From DASZHJ01 sp963735465 (GTDB lineage Bacteria; Pseudomonadota; Alphaproteobacteria; ATCC43930; CGMCC-115725): a stretch of 64,000 nucleotides of DNA. The stretch lies in NCBI GenBank assembly GCA_963735465.1, contig CAVTLA010000001.1, positions 310,001 to 374,000 of the forward strand. Reading direction: 5' to 3'. This document shows positions 26,347-35,664 of this stretch, one piece after another. The translations under genes were made by a program, and so were the position numbers. The notes beneath the pieces are model-generated. The model did not search any database. It was not told the DNA's origin and saw only the letters and a program-made list of their open reading frames with translations. Within the stretch, counting starts at the first letter, position 1. The number at the start of each line of letters is the position of its first letter.

Positions 26347-28809
26347 ATGAGTGGAAGTCGGCTTCGCAAATGCGCCACCGCGCTGACGGTGATCTCGCTG
26401 GCGGGCTTCACCTTGGCGGCGGGAAGCTGCGCCCTGCGTCCGCCATGGTCGGGCGACGTGCTCGACGAGGCGCGCGTCGCGGCCCGACCGGCCGCCAGCT
26501 TCCCCGCCGCCGACGAGGACTATTTCCACGACATGGACGGCGCCGTCGCGCTCACGCCGGATGAGGTGCGCGGTCGCAACACGTGGATCGTTTGGACCGG
26601 CGGCAACGATCGCTTCTGGGACGTCATCACCAAATCCGCTTTCGGCAACTTCGATCTCCTGAAGATCGTCTCCTCCAACCCCAATCTGAAATACAGCCGC
26701 GACAATCGTTTTGCGTATTTCGGTGTCGCCAACGAGCCCTGCTTCGAAAAGCCCACGGGGCCCGACCCCCAGCGATTCGGACTGTGGCTCGATGTCCGCC
26801 GGTCGGATTGCCGTCCGGATCCCTTCGCCGATCCCCAGCGCTATCCCGGCGTTGCCGTCGGCGCCCGCGGCAAGACCGTGCCGGTCGGCTCCTATTATGG
26901 CGAGCCCACGGGCATCGTGGGCCTGCGCCTCTTTCCCAATCCCGATTTCGACGCCGAGGCGGCGAAGAAATGGGATGCGCAGCGCTACTACAGCGATCCC
27001 AGCTACTATCTCGACAAGAGCCTGGTGCGCCCCTACCGCGTCGGCATGTCCTGCGGCTTCTGCCACATCGGCCCCAATCCACTGAAGCCGCCGGCGGATC
27101 CCGAGCATCCGAAGTGGGAGAACCTGAGCTCCAACGTCGGCGCGCAGTATTTCTGGATCGACCGCATCTTCAACTGGGCGGCGGACGAGAGCAGCTTCGT
27201 CTATCAGCTCGTGCACACCTCGCGGCCCGGCAGCCTCGACACCTCGCTCGTCTCCACCGACAACATCAACAATCCCCGCACGATGAACGCGGTCTATAAT
27301 CTCTGGCCGCGCCTGGAGGCGGCGAAGCGCTGGGGCCGCGAGACCATCGCCGGCGGTGGTCTCGACAACAGGCAGTTCAACGACGTCGTCCAGAGCGGGC
27401 CGCTCACGGAGTTCTTCACGCCGCCGGACACGGTATGGACGCCGCACGTGCTGAAGGACGGCGCGGATTCCGTGGGCGCGCTCGGCGCGCTCAATCGGGT
27501 CTATGTCAACATCGGCCTCTTCAGCGAGGAATGGCTGCTGCACTTCAATCCGCTGGTGGGCGGCAAGCCGATCAGCCCGATCGCCATCGCCACCATGCGG
27601 AAGAATTCCTCGTACTGGGGCGCCACCGAGGCGCAGACACCGAACATGGCGCTCTTCCTGGTGAAGGCCTCCACGCCGCAGCGCCTCGCCCAAGCGCCCG
27701 GCGGCAAGAAATATCTGGGAGCCGATCCCCGCAGCGTCGAGCGCGGCAAGATCGTCTTCGCCGAGACCTGTGCCCGCTGCCATTCCAGCAAGGCGCCGGC
27801 GCCGCCCGCCGGCGCCGATCCCGGCGCCTGCGCCGGCAAGGACTATCTTGCCTGCTGGAACCGCTATTGGGACTGGACCAAGACCGCCGCCTTCAAGCAT
27901 CAGATGCGGAAGATCGTGCTCGCCAAGGATTTCCTCGACGACAACTACCTCTCCAACGATCTTCGCGTGCCGGTGACCTTGCTGCAGACCAACGCCTGCA
28001 GTCCGCTCGCCACCAATGCGGTGGCCGGCAACATCTGGGACAACTTCTCCTCCCAGAGCTACAAGGACCTGCCGTCGGTGGGCCAGATCACCGTTTACGA
28101 TCCCTTCACCGGCGACGCCAAGGCCTATCCGATGCCCGACGGTGGCCGCGGCTATACCCGCGTCCCCTCGCTGATCAGCTTGTGGTCGACGGCGCCGTTC
28201 CTGCTCAACAACAGTGTCGGCCCCTTCAGCCCGGATCCCTCCGTCGACAGCCGGATGAAGATCTTCCAGGCCTCGATCGAGCAGATGCTGTGGCCGGAGC
28301 GGCGCGCGAAGGATCCCGTGCTCGGCGACAAGATCCCGGGCGTCATCGACCGCACGACGGCGCGGAGCTATCTGCGCATCCCCGCCGGATATCTTCCGGA
28401 CTACATCCGCGAGCATCTCGGCGAGCTGACGCGGGTCGCGCCCAACGTGTTCCACGAGGACGGCGTGGAGATCGGCCCGATCCCGGCCGGCACGCCGGTG
28501 GACCTCATCGCCAACCTGATGCTGCTGCCGGAGACCAGCGACCCCGCGGAGCGGCTGCGGCACCAGAAGAACATCGTCGATCTCCTGGTCAAGCTGACGC
28601 ACGATCTGAAGGAGCTGCCGCCGAACGCCAGCGACGAGGAGGCGCGCAAGGTCTTCGCCAACCTGACGGGACCCATGCTGGCGTTAAGCAAATGCCCGGA
28701 CTTCGTGGTGAACCGCGGCCACTATTTCGGCACCGGCCGAATTCCCGGCGAGGCCGGCCTCAGCAACGGGGAAAAACTGTCCCTGATCGCCTTCCTGAAG
28801 ACGCTCTAG
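26347..28809 (+). CDS. large exported di-haem c-type cytochrome (peroxidase/RoxA-like)
   Basis: An 820-residue exported cytochrome with two covalent haem motifs, CGFCH at 236-240 and CARCH at 475-479. The N-terminus is a signal peptide (about 12-32) ending near AAGSC, which may be a weak lipobox. Spacing of the two haem sites and overall size recall the di-haem cytochrome c peroxidase / rubber oxygenase (RoxA) superfamily, but it is longer than RoxA and I cannot place it firmly. RGNTWIVWTGGNDRFWD is a distinctive early motif. It would act in the periplasm or on the cell surface as an oxygenase, peroxidase or electron carrier. gggggaggacagc is the ribosome site. Confidence 0.8.
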   Translation: MSGSRLRKCATALTVISLAGFTLAAGSCALRPPWSGDVLDEARVAARPAASFPAADEDYFHDMDGAVALTPDEVRGRNTWIVWTGGNDRFWDVITKSAFGNFDLLKIVSSNPNLKYSRDNRFAYFGVANEPCFEKPTGPDPQRFGLWLDVRRSDCRPDPFADPQRYPGVAVGARGKTVPVGSYYGEPTGIVGLRLFPNPDFDAEAAKKWDAQRYYSDPSYYLDKSLVRPYRVGMSCGFCHIGPNPLKPPADPEHPKWENLSSNVGAQYFWIDRIFNWAADESSFVYQLVHTSRPGSLDTSLVSTDNINNPRTMNAVYNLWPRLEAAKRWGRETIAGGGLDNRQFNDVVQSGPLTEFFTPPDTVWTPHVLKDGADSVGALGALNRVYVNIGLFSEEWLLHFNPLVGGKPISPIAIATMRKNSSYWGATEAQTPNMALFLVKASTPQRLAQAPGGKKYLGADPRSVERGKIVFAETCARCHSSKAPAPPAGADPGACAGKDYLACWNRYWDWTKTAAFKHQMRKIVLAKDFLDDNYLSNDLRVPVTLLQTNACSPLATNAVAGNIWDNFSSQSYKDLPSVGQITVYDPFTGDAKAYPMPDGGRGYTRVPSLISLWSTAPFLLNNSVGPFSPDPSVDSRMKIFQASIEQMLWPERRAKDPVLGDKIPGVIDRTTARSYLRIPAGYLPDYIREHLGELTRVAPNVFHEDGVEIGPIPAGTPVDLIANLMLLPETSDPAERLRHQKNIVDLLVKLTHDLKELPPNASDEEARKVFANLTGPMLALSKCPDFVVNRGHYFGTGRIPGEAGLSNGEKLSLIAFLKTL

Positions 28810-28813
28810 GGAA

Positions 28814-29446
28814 CTACGCTTCGGATTTCCTGTAGCGCAGCAGGCAGGCGTAGTCGCGATAGATCGGCTCCGCGATGAAATCGGCGCCGGCACGGGCGGC
28901 GAGCGTCGCCAGATACCTTGAAATCGCCGGGTTCGGGTGCACCTCGAAGAGGTCGAGCCAGCGGCGCAGGAGAATGCGAAACCACGGCGGCAACTGCCGC
29001 TGCTCGGAGAAATCCACCACCGCCAAGGTGCCGCCGGGACGCAGCGCATCGACGGCGCGATCGATGGCGCGCTCCCAGCGCGGGATCATCGACAGAGAAT
29101 AGGAGAAGAGGACGGCATCGAACCGCCGGGCGAGGCCGAAGCTCGCTTCCGGGTCCAGGGTCTCGGCAAGGCCACGGCGCAGCCGGACGCGGTTTTCGAG
29201 CCCGCAGCGCGCGATGGTGGCGCGCGCGGTCTTCAGCATCTCCTCGGACGCGTCGATGCCGTAAATCTCGGCGCCGGGATAGCGGCGCGCCAGAGCCACC
29301 AGGTTGCGGCCGGTGCCGCAGCCGATCTCGCAGATCGCGTCGCCCGATCGCAGCGCCAGCCCGGCGATCAGGCGGTCGCGGCCCAGCAGGTAGAATTTTC
29401 GGCTGAGATCGTAGATATGCCGCTGGTGCCGGTACATCCGGTCCAT
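28814..29446 (-). CDS. btaB: BtaB, diacylglyceryl-homoserine N-methyltransferase
   Basis: A 210-residue class I SAM methyltransferase. Motif I is CEIGCGTGRNL, followed by the acidic strand end IYGIDASEEML. YRHQRHIYDLSRKFYLLGRDRLI is the characteristic BtaB N-terminus. The enzyme methylates diacylglyceryl-homoserine three times to the betaine lipid DGTS. A GTG start at 29471, five bases after the btaA stop, is also possible. It is convergent with the cytochrome gene (4 bases between stops) and lies in the order agt-btaA-btaB. Confidence 0.88.
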   Translation of the reverse strand: MDRMYRHQRHIYDLSRKFYLLGRDRLIAGLALRSGDAICEIGCGTGRNLVALARRYPGAEIYGIDASEEMLKTARATIARCGLENRVRLRRGLAETLDPEASFGLARRFDAVLFSYSLSMIPRWERAIDRAVDALRPGGTLAVVDFSEQRQLPPWFRILLRRWLDLFEVHPNPAISRYLATLAARAGADFIAEPIYRDYACLLRYRKSEA

Positions 29447-29475
29447 GCGGGCGCTGGCATCGAGGATCACCGGGA

Positions 29476-30696
29476 CTAGCCCGCGCGGCTGTAGATATGA
29501 AATCCGCCGTAGATCGCCGAGCGGTCGCGCCGGAAGAGGGCGGTGGCGAGATCGGACTCCGTGCGCCATCGCGCCAGCAGCTCCGGCGGCAGCGCCGCTT
29601 CGAGCGGCGAGGCGCGGCCGGCGGTGCGGAAGATCACCCGGGCCTCGGGCCGCGCCGTGCGGTCGATCTCCTGCCAAAGCTGACGCAATTGCGGCGGCCC
29701 CATCCAGTCCTGGGCGTCCAGCAGGACATAACGGTCCATGCTGGCGTCGGCTTCATGGGAAAGGAAGTCGGTGACCGAGGCGAGGCGCGTCTCCACGCGC
29801 GCGGCGCGCAAACCCAGGGTCGCGAAGGATTGCGGCTTGAGATAGTCCGGCATCGGCCCCTCGGGTTTGACGCCGTAGCGTCGGCCGAAGGCCTGCCAGG
29901 CGAAGTAGTTCTCCTCGAGGGGGAAGTCGCAGGCGAGGCGGCGCAGCCGCTCCATGTAGAGCGTGGCGAGATCGCCGCCGTCGGCGTCGTCGCGCAAGGC
30001 GTCGAACTGCGCCGGCGGGATGCCGAGGCTGTAGAGCGCCGCCGGAATGCCGCAGAGCGCCTTCACCGCCCGCGTGGCGAAGATCGGGGCGACCCACTTC
30101 GCGAAGAGCTGATGCTGCTCGTCGATCGTGGTCGCCTCCAGCATGCGCTTGGGATCGCCGCCGGTGAGCCGGGCCAGCACATGCAGGAAGCCGATGTAGC
30201 GGCCGAGGAGGCCGTGGCGATAGAGCCCATCGGCGAGATAGCTGAGCCGGCGCTTGCCGATGGGCGAGCGCCGCCGCTCCCACCAGGCGCGGGTAGCGTA
30301 ATCGAGATGCGGGCGCAAATAGCGCCGATAGAGCTCCTCCGCCTCGGGATCGGCGCCGCTGCCGAACAGGCGGAAGAACGTGTCGTGATCCGGCAGGTGC
30401 CGCACCGCCGCCAGCTTGAGGCGGGTGAGGGCAAGATGGGCCGGGTTGAGATCCACCGCCACGATCCGGGCGGGATCGGCGAGGAGATAGTTGAGGACGT
30501 TGCAGCCGCCGGAGCTGATGGTGAGGAGCCGGCTTTCCGGCTCGATGCGGAGCGCCTCGAGATCGACGACCGGATCCTCCCAGATCTGGTTGTAGACCAG
30601 GCGCTGGAACCAGAACGCGAAAAGCCGCTCCAGCAGGCCCTTTCGGCTCGCTGCCTGGTTCTGATAGACCGCGGTCTTGAGAAGCGCTGCCGTCAT
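29476..30696 (-). CDS. btaA: BtaA, SAM:diacylglycerol 3-amino-3-carboxypropyltransferase
   Basis: A 406-residue DUF3419/BtaA protein that moves the 3-amino-3-carboxypropyl group of SAM to diacylglycerol, giving diacylglyceryl-homoserine. Recognisable stretches are FWFQRLVYNQIWEDPVVDLEAL and LLTISSGGCNVLNYLLADPARIVAVDLNPAHLAL, the SAM site; DAQDWM is in the C-terminal half. The start ATG overlaps the agt stop as ATGA. With btaB it makes a phosphorus-free membrane lipid, classically under phosphate limitation. Confidence 0.93.
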   Translation of the reverse strand: MTAALLKTAVYQNQAASRKGLLERLFAFWFQRLVYNQIWEDPVVDLEALRIEPESRLLTISSGGCNVLNYLLADPARIVAVDLNPAHLALTRLKLAAVRHLPDHDTFFRLFGSGADPEAEELYRRYLRPHLDYATRAWWERRRSPIGKRRLSYLADGLYRHGLLGRYIGFLHVLARLTGGDPKRMLEATTIDEQHQLFAKWVAPIFATRAVKALCGIPAALYSLGIPPAQFDALRDDADGGDLATLYMERLRRLACDFPLEENYFAWQAFGRRYGVKPEGPMPDYLKPQSFATLGLRAARVETRLASVTDFLSHEADASMDRYVLLDAQDWMGPPQLRQLWQEIDRTARPEARVIFRTAGRASPLEAALPPELLARWRTESDLATALFRRDRSAIYGGFHIYSRAG

Positions 30697-31736
30697 GTCG
30701 CGTTGAGCTCCCTCGCGGCGGTCGCCGCCGTCGCCACCGTCTGCGGTGCGTGAAGATGATCGAGAAACTGCCGCGTCGCGTCGGCCCAGGAGAAGGGGAG
30801 CGCATGAGCTCGGCAAGCGTCGGGCGGGATCTTGAGCGCGCCCTCGACGGCCTCGGCGAGGTTCTCGCGCAGGCAGCCCGCGGGACTGTCGCCGATGACA
30901 TCGAGAGGGCCGGTGACGGGGTAGGCTGCCACCGGCAGACCCGACGCGAGGGCTTCCAGCAGCACGAGACCGAAGGTCTCGGAGCGGCTCGGAAAGACAA
31001 AGACATCGGCGGCGGCGTAGTAGGACGCCAGCGTCTCGTCATCCACGTAGCCGGTGTAGCGGGCGTTCGGGTATTTCGCCTGCAGCTTCTTGAGTCGCGG
31101 ACCGGCGCCGACGACATACTTCGTGCCGGGCAGGTCGAGGTCGAGGAAGGCGTCGATGTTCTTCTCCACCGCGATCCGCCCGGCATAGAGGTAGATCGGC
31201 CGAGGCGCGTCGAGAAAGGTCTTGCTGCGCGGGCGGAACAGCTCGCCGTCGACGCCGCGGGACCAGAATCCCAGGTGGTCGAAGCCGCGCCGCTCCAGGC
31301 GCTCGATCATGGTTTCGGTCGGCACCATCACCGCCCGGGCCGGGGCGTGGAAGCGGCGGAGCCAGGAATAGGTGACGTCGAGCGTAAAGGGTATCCGGGC
31401 ATCGAGATATTCCGGAAAGGCCGTGTGGTAGGCGGTCGTGAAGGGAATGCCGTGCTTGAGGCAATGGCGCCGCGCGGCGCTGCCGAGGGGGCCCTCGGTC
31501 ACGATGTGGACGGCGTCCGGGGAGGCCGCGTCGATGCGGCGCGCCACCTCCCGGCCCGGCAGGATCGCGAGCGGTATCTCCGGGTAGCTGGGGCAGGGGA
31601 TGCAGCGAAAGCCGTCGGGGGAGATGACGTCGGTGCGATGCCCGAAGACCTGGAGATGCCGGATGGTCTCCTTCAAGGTGCGGACGACGCCATTGACCTG
31701 GGGCGACCAGGCGTCGGTGATCAGAAGGATCTTCAC
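30693..31736 (-). CDS. GT4 glycosyltransferase, Agt-like glycolipid synthase
   Basis: A 347-residue GT-B fold glycosyltransferase. The N-terminal MKILLITDAWSPQVNGVVRTL is the usual GT4 acceptor-side loop. The C-terminal donor site has PSRSETFGLVLLEALASGLPV (E-x7-E). Proteins of this type adjoin btaA/btaB in alphaproteobacteria and make phosphate-free glycolipids (Agt, glucuronosyl or glycosyl diacylglycerol), which suits this operon. The exact sugar cannot be read. It is the first gene of agt-btaA-btaB, with a Pho-box-like site about 124 bases upstream. Confidence 0.85.
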   Translation of the reverse strand: MKILLITDAWSPQVNGVVRTLKETIRHLQVFGHRTDVISPDGFRCIPCPSYPEIPLAILPGREVARRIDAASPDAVHIVTEGPLGSAARRHCLKHGIPFTTAYHTAFPEYLDARIPFTLDVTYSWLRRFHAPARAVMVPTETMIERLERRGFDHLGFWSRGVDGELFRPRSKTFLDAPRPIYLYAGRIAVEKNIDAFLDLDLPGTKYVVGAGPRLKKLQAKYPNARYTGYVDDETLASYYAAADVFVFPSRSETFGLVLLEALASGLPVAAYPVTGPLDVIGDSPAGCLRENLAEAVEGALKIPPDACRAHALPFSWADATRQFLDHLHAPQTVATAATAARELNAT

Positions 31737-31859
31737 CGACGGCTCATGTCAGCGCGGCCGGGCGTCCGTTCCGATGGTCCGACATCCACGAGATCTAGGC
31801 GGGCCAACACTGCTCACCGCAAGCTGTTGAGCGATTGGCTGCTTGTTACAGGATGTTAG

Positions 31860-31877
31860 ATGACAGAATGATGACCG
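31860..31877 (-). promoter_or_regulatory. candidate Pho box for the agt-btaA-btaB operon
   Basis: On the minus strand CGGTCATCATTCTGTCAT forms two 7-base direct repeats separated by four bases, the PhoB half-site pattern (CTGTCAT with 11-base period). The second half is perfect and the first has one mismatch. A TGTAAC -10-like hexamer lies about 10 bases downstream. The spacing to the agt start leaves a leader of about 100 bases. Lipid-remodelling operons are typical PhoB targets. Confidence 0.55.
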
Positions 31878-31917
31878 GCGGTAGGCGACCGTCGGATTTC
31901 GCCCCCGGGGACTGGTC

Positions 31918-31948
31918 AGCCGGCGCGGGCGGGCAACCCGCGCCGGCT
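31918..31948 (-). terminator. strong hairpin downstream of the NIPSNAP gene
   Basis: A perfect 12-base inverted repeat, AGCCGGCGCGGG and CCCGCGCCGGCT, with a 7-base loop, starting 8 bases after the NIPSNAP stop codon. There is no T-run, so termination may need Rho or the element may stabilise the 3' end. Confidence 0.55.
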
Positions 31949-31955
31949 GGCGTCG

Positions 31956-32282
31956 TTACTTCACCGACGAGAACGATGTCGGCTGCAGAATGGTGTTGGT
32001 GATGGAGCGCACGATCGGACCATCGCGCTCGGTCTCCGCGCGCTTGGCGTGCCACTCGGGGTCGTCCTGGAACGACTGCCACTTCTTGTCGCGGTCGCCG
32101 AGGGATTCCCATTCCAGGAGATAATAGAGATCGAGATTCAACTCTCCGACCACCACGGTCCAGAAGCCGGCCTGGCGAATGCCGTGCTTCTTCCAGAGAT
32201 TGATGGTGATGGTCTCGAAGCGCTTGAGCAGCGCCGGCAGGCGGCCGGGCATGCAGTGATAGACGCGCAGCTCGTAGATCAT
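31956..32282 (-). CDS. NIPSNAP-family protein
   Basis: A 108-residue NIPSNAP-domain protein. MIYELRVYHCMPGRLPALLKRFE and WESLGDRDKKWQSFQDDPEW are the family's ferredoxin-like (dimeric alpha/beta barrel) landmarks. Bacterial members are often single-domain and accompany catabolic operons; the reaction is unknown. It stands alone, with a stable hairpin after the stop. Downstream on the same strand is the Pho-regulated lipid operon, more than 200 bases away. Confidence 0.88.
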   Translation of the reverse strand: MIYELRVYHCMPGRLPALLKRFETITINLWKKHGIRQAGFWTVVVGELNLDLYYLLEWESLGDRDKKWQSFQDDPEWHAKRAETERDGPIVRSITNTILQPTSFSSVK

Positions 32283-32573
32283 GGCGTTCCTTTTTTGAAG
32301 TTGGAGAGCATCGCAGGGAGGCCGGAGGCGATGCGACCGGTACCATCGTAGGTTCTCCGCGCGGGCCGATCAACCGGCGCCCCGTGCTCACGAAATTGCT
32401 CTCATGGACGGGACATCGCGCGGGCGCCGTGATAAAATGAGTGCTGTCGGGATGGTGATTTCATGCCTTGCGCCTGCGATCGGCGGTAACCCTCCCGATA
32501 GCGTGTTTTCGTTTGTGCGGATGCGAGACGTCCGTCGCGCCGCGCGGCAATTATGGTTAAGGGAGGTCATTCG

Positions 32574-32954
32574 ATGAGAAATCCGATTGCGATCGGTCTG
32601 GCGGTGCTCGTCTCCGCTTGCGCGGCACAGACGCCGACCACACCCGCTCCGGAGGAGCTCTCGCAGCTGCAACCGGGAAAGACGACGTATGCGGAGACGG
32701 TTGCCGCGCTCGGCACGCCGGTCGGCACCACCGTCGACTTCGACAATACCCGCGGCGCGACCTTCGTCTACCGAATCCCACCGGCGCCGCCGGCGGCGCC
32801 CCCGCCGGGCAGCGTGCCGGCGGATACCCTCGCCAATGTGAGCCCGGCCGCAGGCGGCCCAAACGGGATGACCGTGATCGTCCGTTGCAGCTTCAATGAC
32901 GCTGAGATTCTGATGTCTTGCCGGTCCCAGCAGGTACCCCAGCCGGTCCGGTAG
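32574..32954 (+). CDS. small lipoprotein with a BamE/SmpA-like motif
   Basis: A 126-residue predicted lipoprotein. MRNPIAIGLAVLVSACAAQ carries a lipobox (VSAC, Cys17). The mature start LQPGKTTYAETVAALGTP resembles the SmpA/BamE-like repeat found in many outer-membrane lipoproteins. The middle is proline-rich (PPAPPAAPPPG). Two further cysteines occur near the end (RCSFNDAEILMSC). A clear gggaggtcattcg ribosome site fixes the start. Function unknown. Confidence 0.75.
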   Translation: MRNPIAIGLAVLVSACAAQTPTTPAPEELSQLQPGKTTYAETVAALGTPVGTTVDFDNTRGATFVYRIPPAPPAAPPPGSVPADTLANVSPAAGGPNGMTVIVRCSFNDAEILMSCRSQQVPQPVR

Positions 32955-33070
32955 CGCCACAGGCGAGGACGCCTGTCGGTCACCTCACATGAGTGGCATC
33001 GCTACCCTGTCTTCACCATGATTTAGGATATTTTTGTCACGTTCATACCTGCGTCCGCAGAGACGGTGGG

Positions 33071-34924
33071 ATGGACATGGTTTCGAAAGACCACCTGCGC
33101 CGCTTCGTCCGCTCGCGCGCGGGAAGTAATTTGCTGATATTCCTGTGCTTTTCGGCTGCGCTCGCGGCCGGGATCGGGTACGGCGTCTATCAGTTCAGCG
33201 TCAGTGCCTTCACCGCCAGCAAGAGCGAGGAGAAGGTAACCGCCCTCCAGCTGGTGGACGCCTTCGTCACCAACTACTCCGACGTCCGCACCGCCTTCGG
33301 CGGCGCCGACGCGCCGGTTCCCGCAACATTCCGCGCCCACTCGATCGAGCTCTTCAACGCGGCGCGCAGCGGCGACAACGTGCTACGCCTGCGCTGGGTC
33401 GGACGCACTGGCCGCGAGATCGCCACGCCGCCGGCGGATGGGGAAATGGCGGCCACCATCGAGGGCTTCGCCCAGACACCGAACCCCAAGCCGGTCTCGA
33501 CCTTTCTCCAGGTGGACGGCCAGCTCGCATTCCGCACCGTCTATCCGTCGATCGCCAGTCAGCAGAGCTGCGTCGACTGCCACAACAAGATCAGCGCCGA
33601 CAAGCCGCGCTGGCGCCTCAACGACGTCATGGGTGCCTTTTCCATCGACGTTCCCGCGGCGCCGTTCCTGCGCCGGACGATGCAGTACTCGATCGGCCTC
33701 GGCGTGATCGTCTTCCTCGCGCTCACGGCCATCGGCGGCGTGATCTCCGTCCTGCATTTCAACCAGATGTCCCATCGCGAGATCGTGGAGGGGCTGCTGC
33801 GCCAGAGCGAAGCGCGCTTCCGCGGCTTCGCCGAGGTGGCGTCGGACTGGTTCTGGGAGCAGGACGAGGAGCTGCGCTTCAGCTACCTCTCCGATCCCGT
33901 CACGCAATCGGGTCTGGCACCCTCGGCGCATCTCGGCAAGCGGCGCCAGGAAGTCGTCTCTCTCGGCGTTACCGACGAGCAATGGCGCGCGCATCAGGTG
34001 GATCTCGATGCCCGCCGGCCATTCCAGAATTTCCGCTTCCAGCGCCGCAACGAGAACGGCCTGATCCGCCACGTCAGCGTCAGCGGCAAGCCTATCTTCG
34101 ACGCCCAAGGCCGGTTCCGTGGCTATCGCGGCACCGCCCGGGATGTCACCGCCGAGGTCGCGAACGAGCTCGAGCTGGCGCGACGGGTGGATGAGCGCAC
34201 GGCGGAGCTTCGCACGGCGCAGGAGGAGCTGATCCGCGGCGAGCGCTTGTCGGTGCTGGGGCAGCTCACCGCGACGGTGGCGCACGAGCTGCGCAATCCC
34301 CTGAGCGCGATCCGAAATTCCATCTATGCGCTGAAAGAGCTGGTGGCCGCCAAGGGGCTGGTCCTCGATCGGCCGATCACGCGTATTGAGCGCAGCATCG
34401 GGCGCTGTGACCGCATCGTCGGCGACCTCCTGGATTTCGCCCGCAGCCGCCAGCTTCAATGCGTGCCCGTCGTCCTCGATCAGTGGCTGGGCGAGGTGAT
34501 GGATGACCAGAAGATGCCGGAGGGCGTCGGCCTCGCCCACGACTTCGCCGCACCCGGTGTCATCGTATCGATCGATCCCGAGCGCCTCCGCCGCGTCGTG
34601 GTGAATCTGGTGGAGAATGCGGTTCAGGCCATGGTCGATGCGGGCAGCGCGAAGCGTGAGCTCGAGGTGGCGACGCGCCAGGCCGGGCAGGAGATCGAGA
34701 TCGTCGTCGCCGACAGCGGGCCCGGCATCCCCCCGAGCATCCTGCCCAAGATCTTCGAGCCGCTGTTCAGCACCAAGAGCTTCGGCACCGGCCTCGGCCT
34801 GCCGACGGTGAAGCAGATCGTCGAGCAGCACGGCGGGCGCATCGAGGTCGCGAGCACGGTCGGCAGCGGCACCCGCGTGGTGGTGCGCCTGCCAATGGCG
34901 CAGACCCAGGAGATTGCGGCATGA
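33071..34924 (+). CDS. sensor histidine kinase with a periplasmic CXXCH (haem-binding, Tll0287-like) domain
   Basis: A 617-residue membrane kinase. A first membrane helix (about 20-42) leads into a periplasmic region of about 150 residues containing CVDCH (167-171) within QSCVDCHNKISADKPRW. This is the signature of the DUF3365/Tll0287-like domain, which holds a c-type haem. A second helix (about 200-222) is followed by a PAS domain (FRGFAEVASDWFWEQDEELRF), a HisKA domain with His405 (VAHELRNPLSAIRNS) and a HATPase domain (FGTGLGLPTVKQIVE). Sensing of redox state, O2 or NO is inferred. It overlaps the REC-REC gene by ATGA. Confidence 0.88.
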   Translation: MDMVSKDHLRRFVRSRAGSNLLIFLCFSAALAAGIGYGVYQFSVSAFTASKSEEKVTALQLVDAFVTNYSDVRTAFGGADAPVPATFRAHSIELFNAARSGDNVLRLRWVGRTGREIATPPADGEMAATIEGFAQTPNPKPVSTFLQVDGQLAFRTVYPSIASQQSCVDCHNKISADKPRWRLNDVMGAFSIDVPAAPFLRRTMQYSIGLGVIVFLALTAIGGVISVLHFNQMSHREIVEGLLRQSEARFRGFAEVASDWFWEQDEELRFSYLSDPVTQSGLAPSAHLGKRRQEVVSLGVTDEQWRAHQVDLDARRPFQNFRFQRRNENGLIRHVSVSGKPIFDAQGRFRGYRGTARDVTAEVANELELARRVDERTAELRTAQEELIRGERLSVLGQLTATVAHELRNPLSAIRNSIYALKELVAAKGLVLDRPITRIERSIGRCDRIVGDLLDFARSRQLQCVPVVLDQWLGEVMDDQKMPEGVGLAHDFAAPGVIVSIDPERLRRVVVNLVENAVQAMVDAGSAKRELEVATRQAGQEIEIVVADSGPGIPPSILPKIFEPLFSTKSFGTGLGLPTVKQIVEQHGGRIEVASTVGSGTRVVVRLPMAQTQEIAA

Positions 34925-35664
34925 CGCTGCGCGCCCTCATCGTGGACGACGACCGCGACCACGCGGAGAGCGTGGCGGACGTCCTCGACATCAGGGGCTA
35001 CGCCGTGGAGCTCGCCTACAGCGGCGAGGAGGGTGCCGAGCGCTTTCGCCAGGCCGACTACGACATCGTGCTGATGGACGTGAAGCTGCCGGGGATGAAC
35101 GGCGTCGAGACATTCTTCGAGTTCCGGAAGATCCGGCCGGACGCCAAGGTCCTGATGATGACCGGCTACAGCGTCGAGGAGCTGGTGGCGCAGGCGGTGG
35201 AGAACGGTGCGCTGGGCGTGCTCTACAAGCCCTTCGCGATCGAGCGGCTGCTGGACGTCCTCGATCGCGTGAAGCCGCGCGGCATGGTGCTGGTGGCCGA
35301 CGACGATCCCGATTTCGCGGGGTCCGTGGTGCCCCTGCTGCAGCAGAGCGGCTACCGCGTCCAGATCGCCTGCGACGGCGAGGCGGCGCTGGCGAAGGCC
35401 CAGGCCGGCAGCATCGATTGCCTGATCCTCGACATGCGGCTGCCGCTGCTCTCCGGCCTCGAGGTCTATATGAAGCTCAAGGAGACGGCGCGCACGGTGC
35501 CCACGATCTTCGTCACCGGCTTCGCCGAGGAATCCGGCGCGCTTAGCGCGGTGGCGCCCTTCACCAGGGGCCTCCTGATCAAGCCCTTCGATCCCGCCCA
35601 GCTCCTGCAGATGATCGAGACGGCGCTGGCACGGAAGGATGCGGTCCGTGAGCGCGCGGACTGA
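34921..35664 (+). CDS. response regulator with two tandem receiver domains
   Basis: A 247-residue protein of two REC domains (about 3-118 and 122-240) and nothing else. The first has DDDRDH, the phospho-acceptor Asp in LMDVKLPGMNG and Lys in LYKPF. The second has DDDPDF, Asp in ILDMRLPLLSG and Lys in LIKPF. Both look catalytically intact. There is no DNA-binding or enzymatic output, so it probably passes phosphate on. It is coupled to the haem-type kinase by ATGA and overlaps the next kinase by 26 bases. Confidence 0.9.
   Translation: MTLRALIVDDDRDHAESVADVLDIRGYAVELAYSGEEGAERFRQADYDIVLMDVKLPGMNGVETFFEFRKIRPDAKVLMMTGYSVEELVAQAVENGALGVLYKPFAIERLLDVLDRVKPRGMVLVADDDPDFAGSVVPLLQQSGYRVQIACDGEAALAKAQAGSIDCLILDMRLPLLSGLEVYMKLKETARTVPTIFVTGFAEESGALSAVAPFTRGLLIKPFDPAQLLQMIETALARKDAVRERAD

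Noticed and set aside
26116..28602. A long minus-strand open frame opposite the di-haem cytochrome gene
   Set aside because: Low-complexity His/Arg/Gly-rich translation, no start or ribosome site, and the + strand gene carries two haem motifs.
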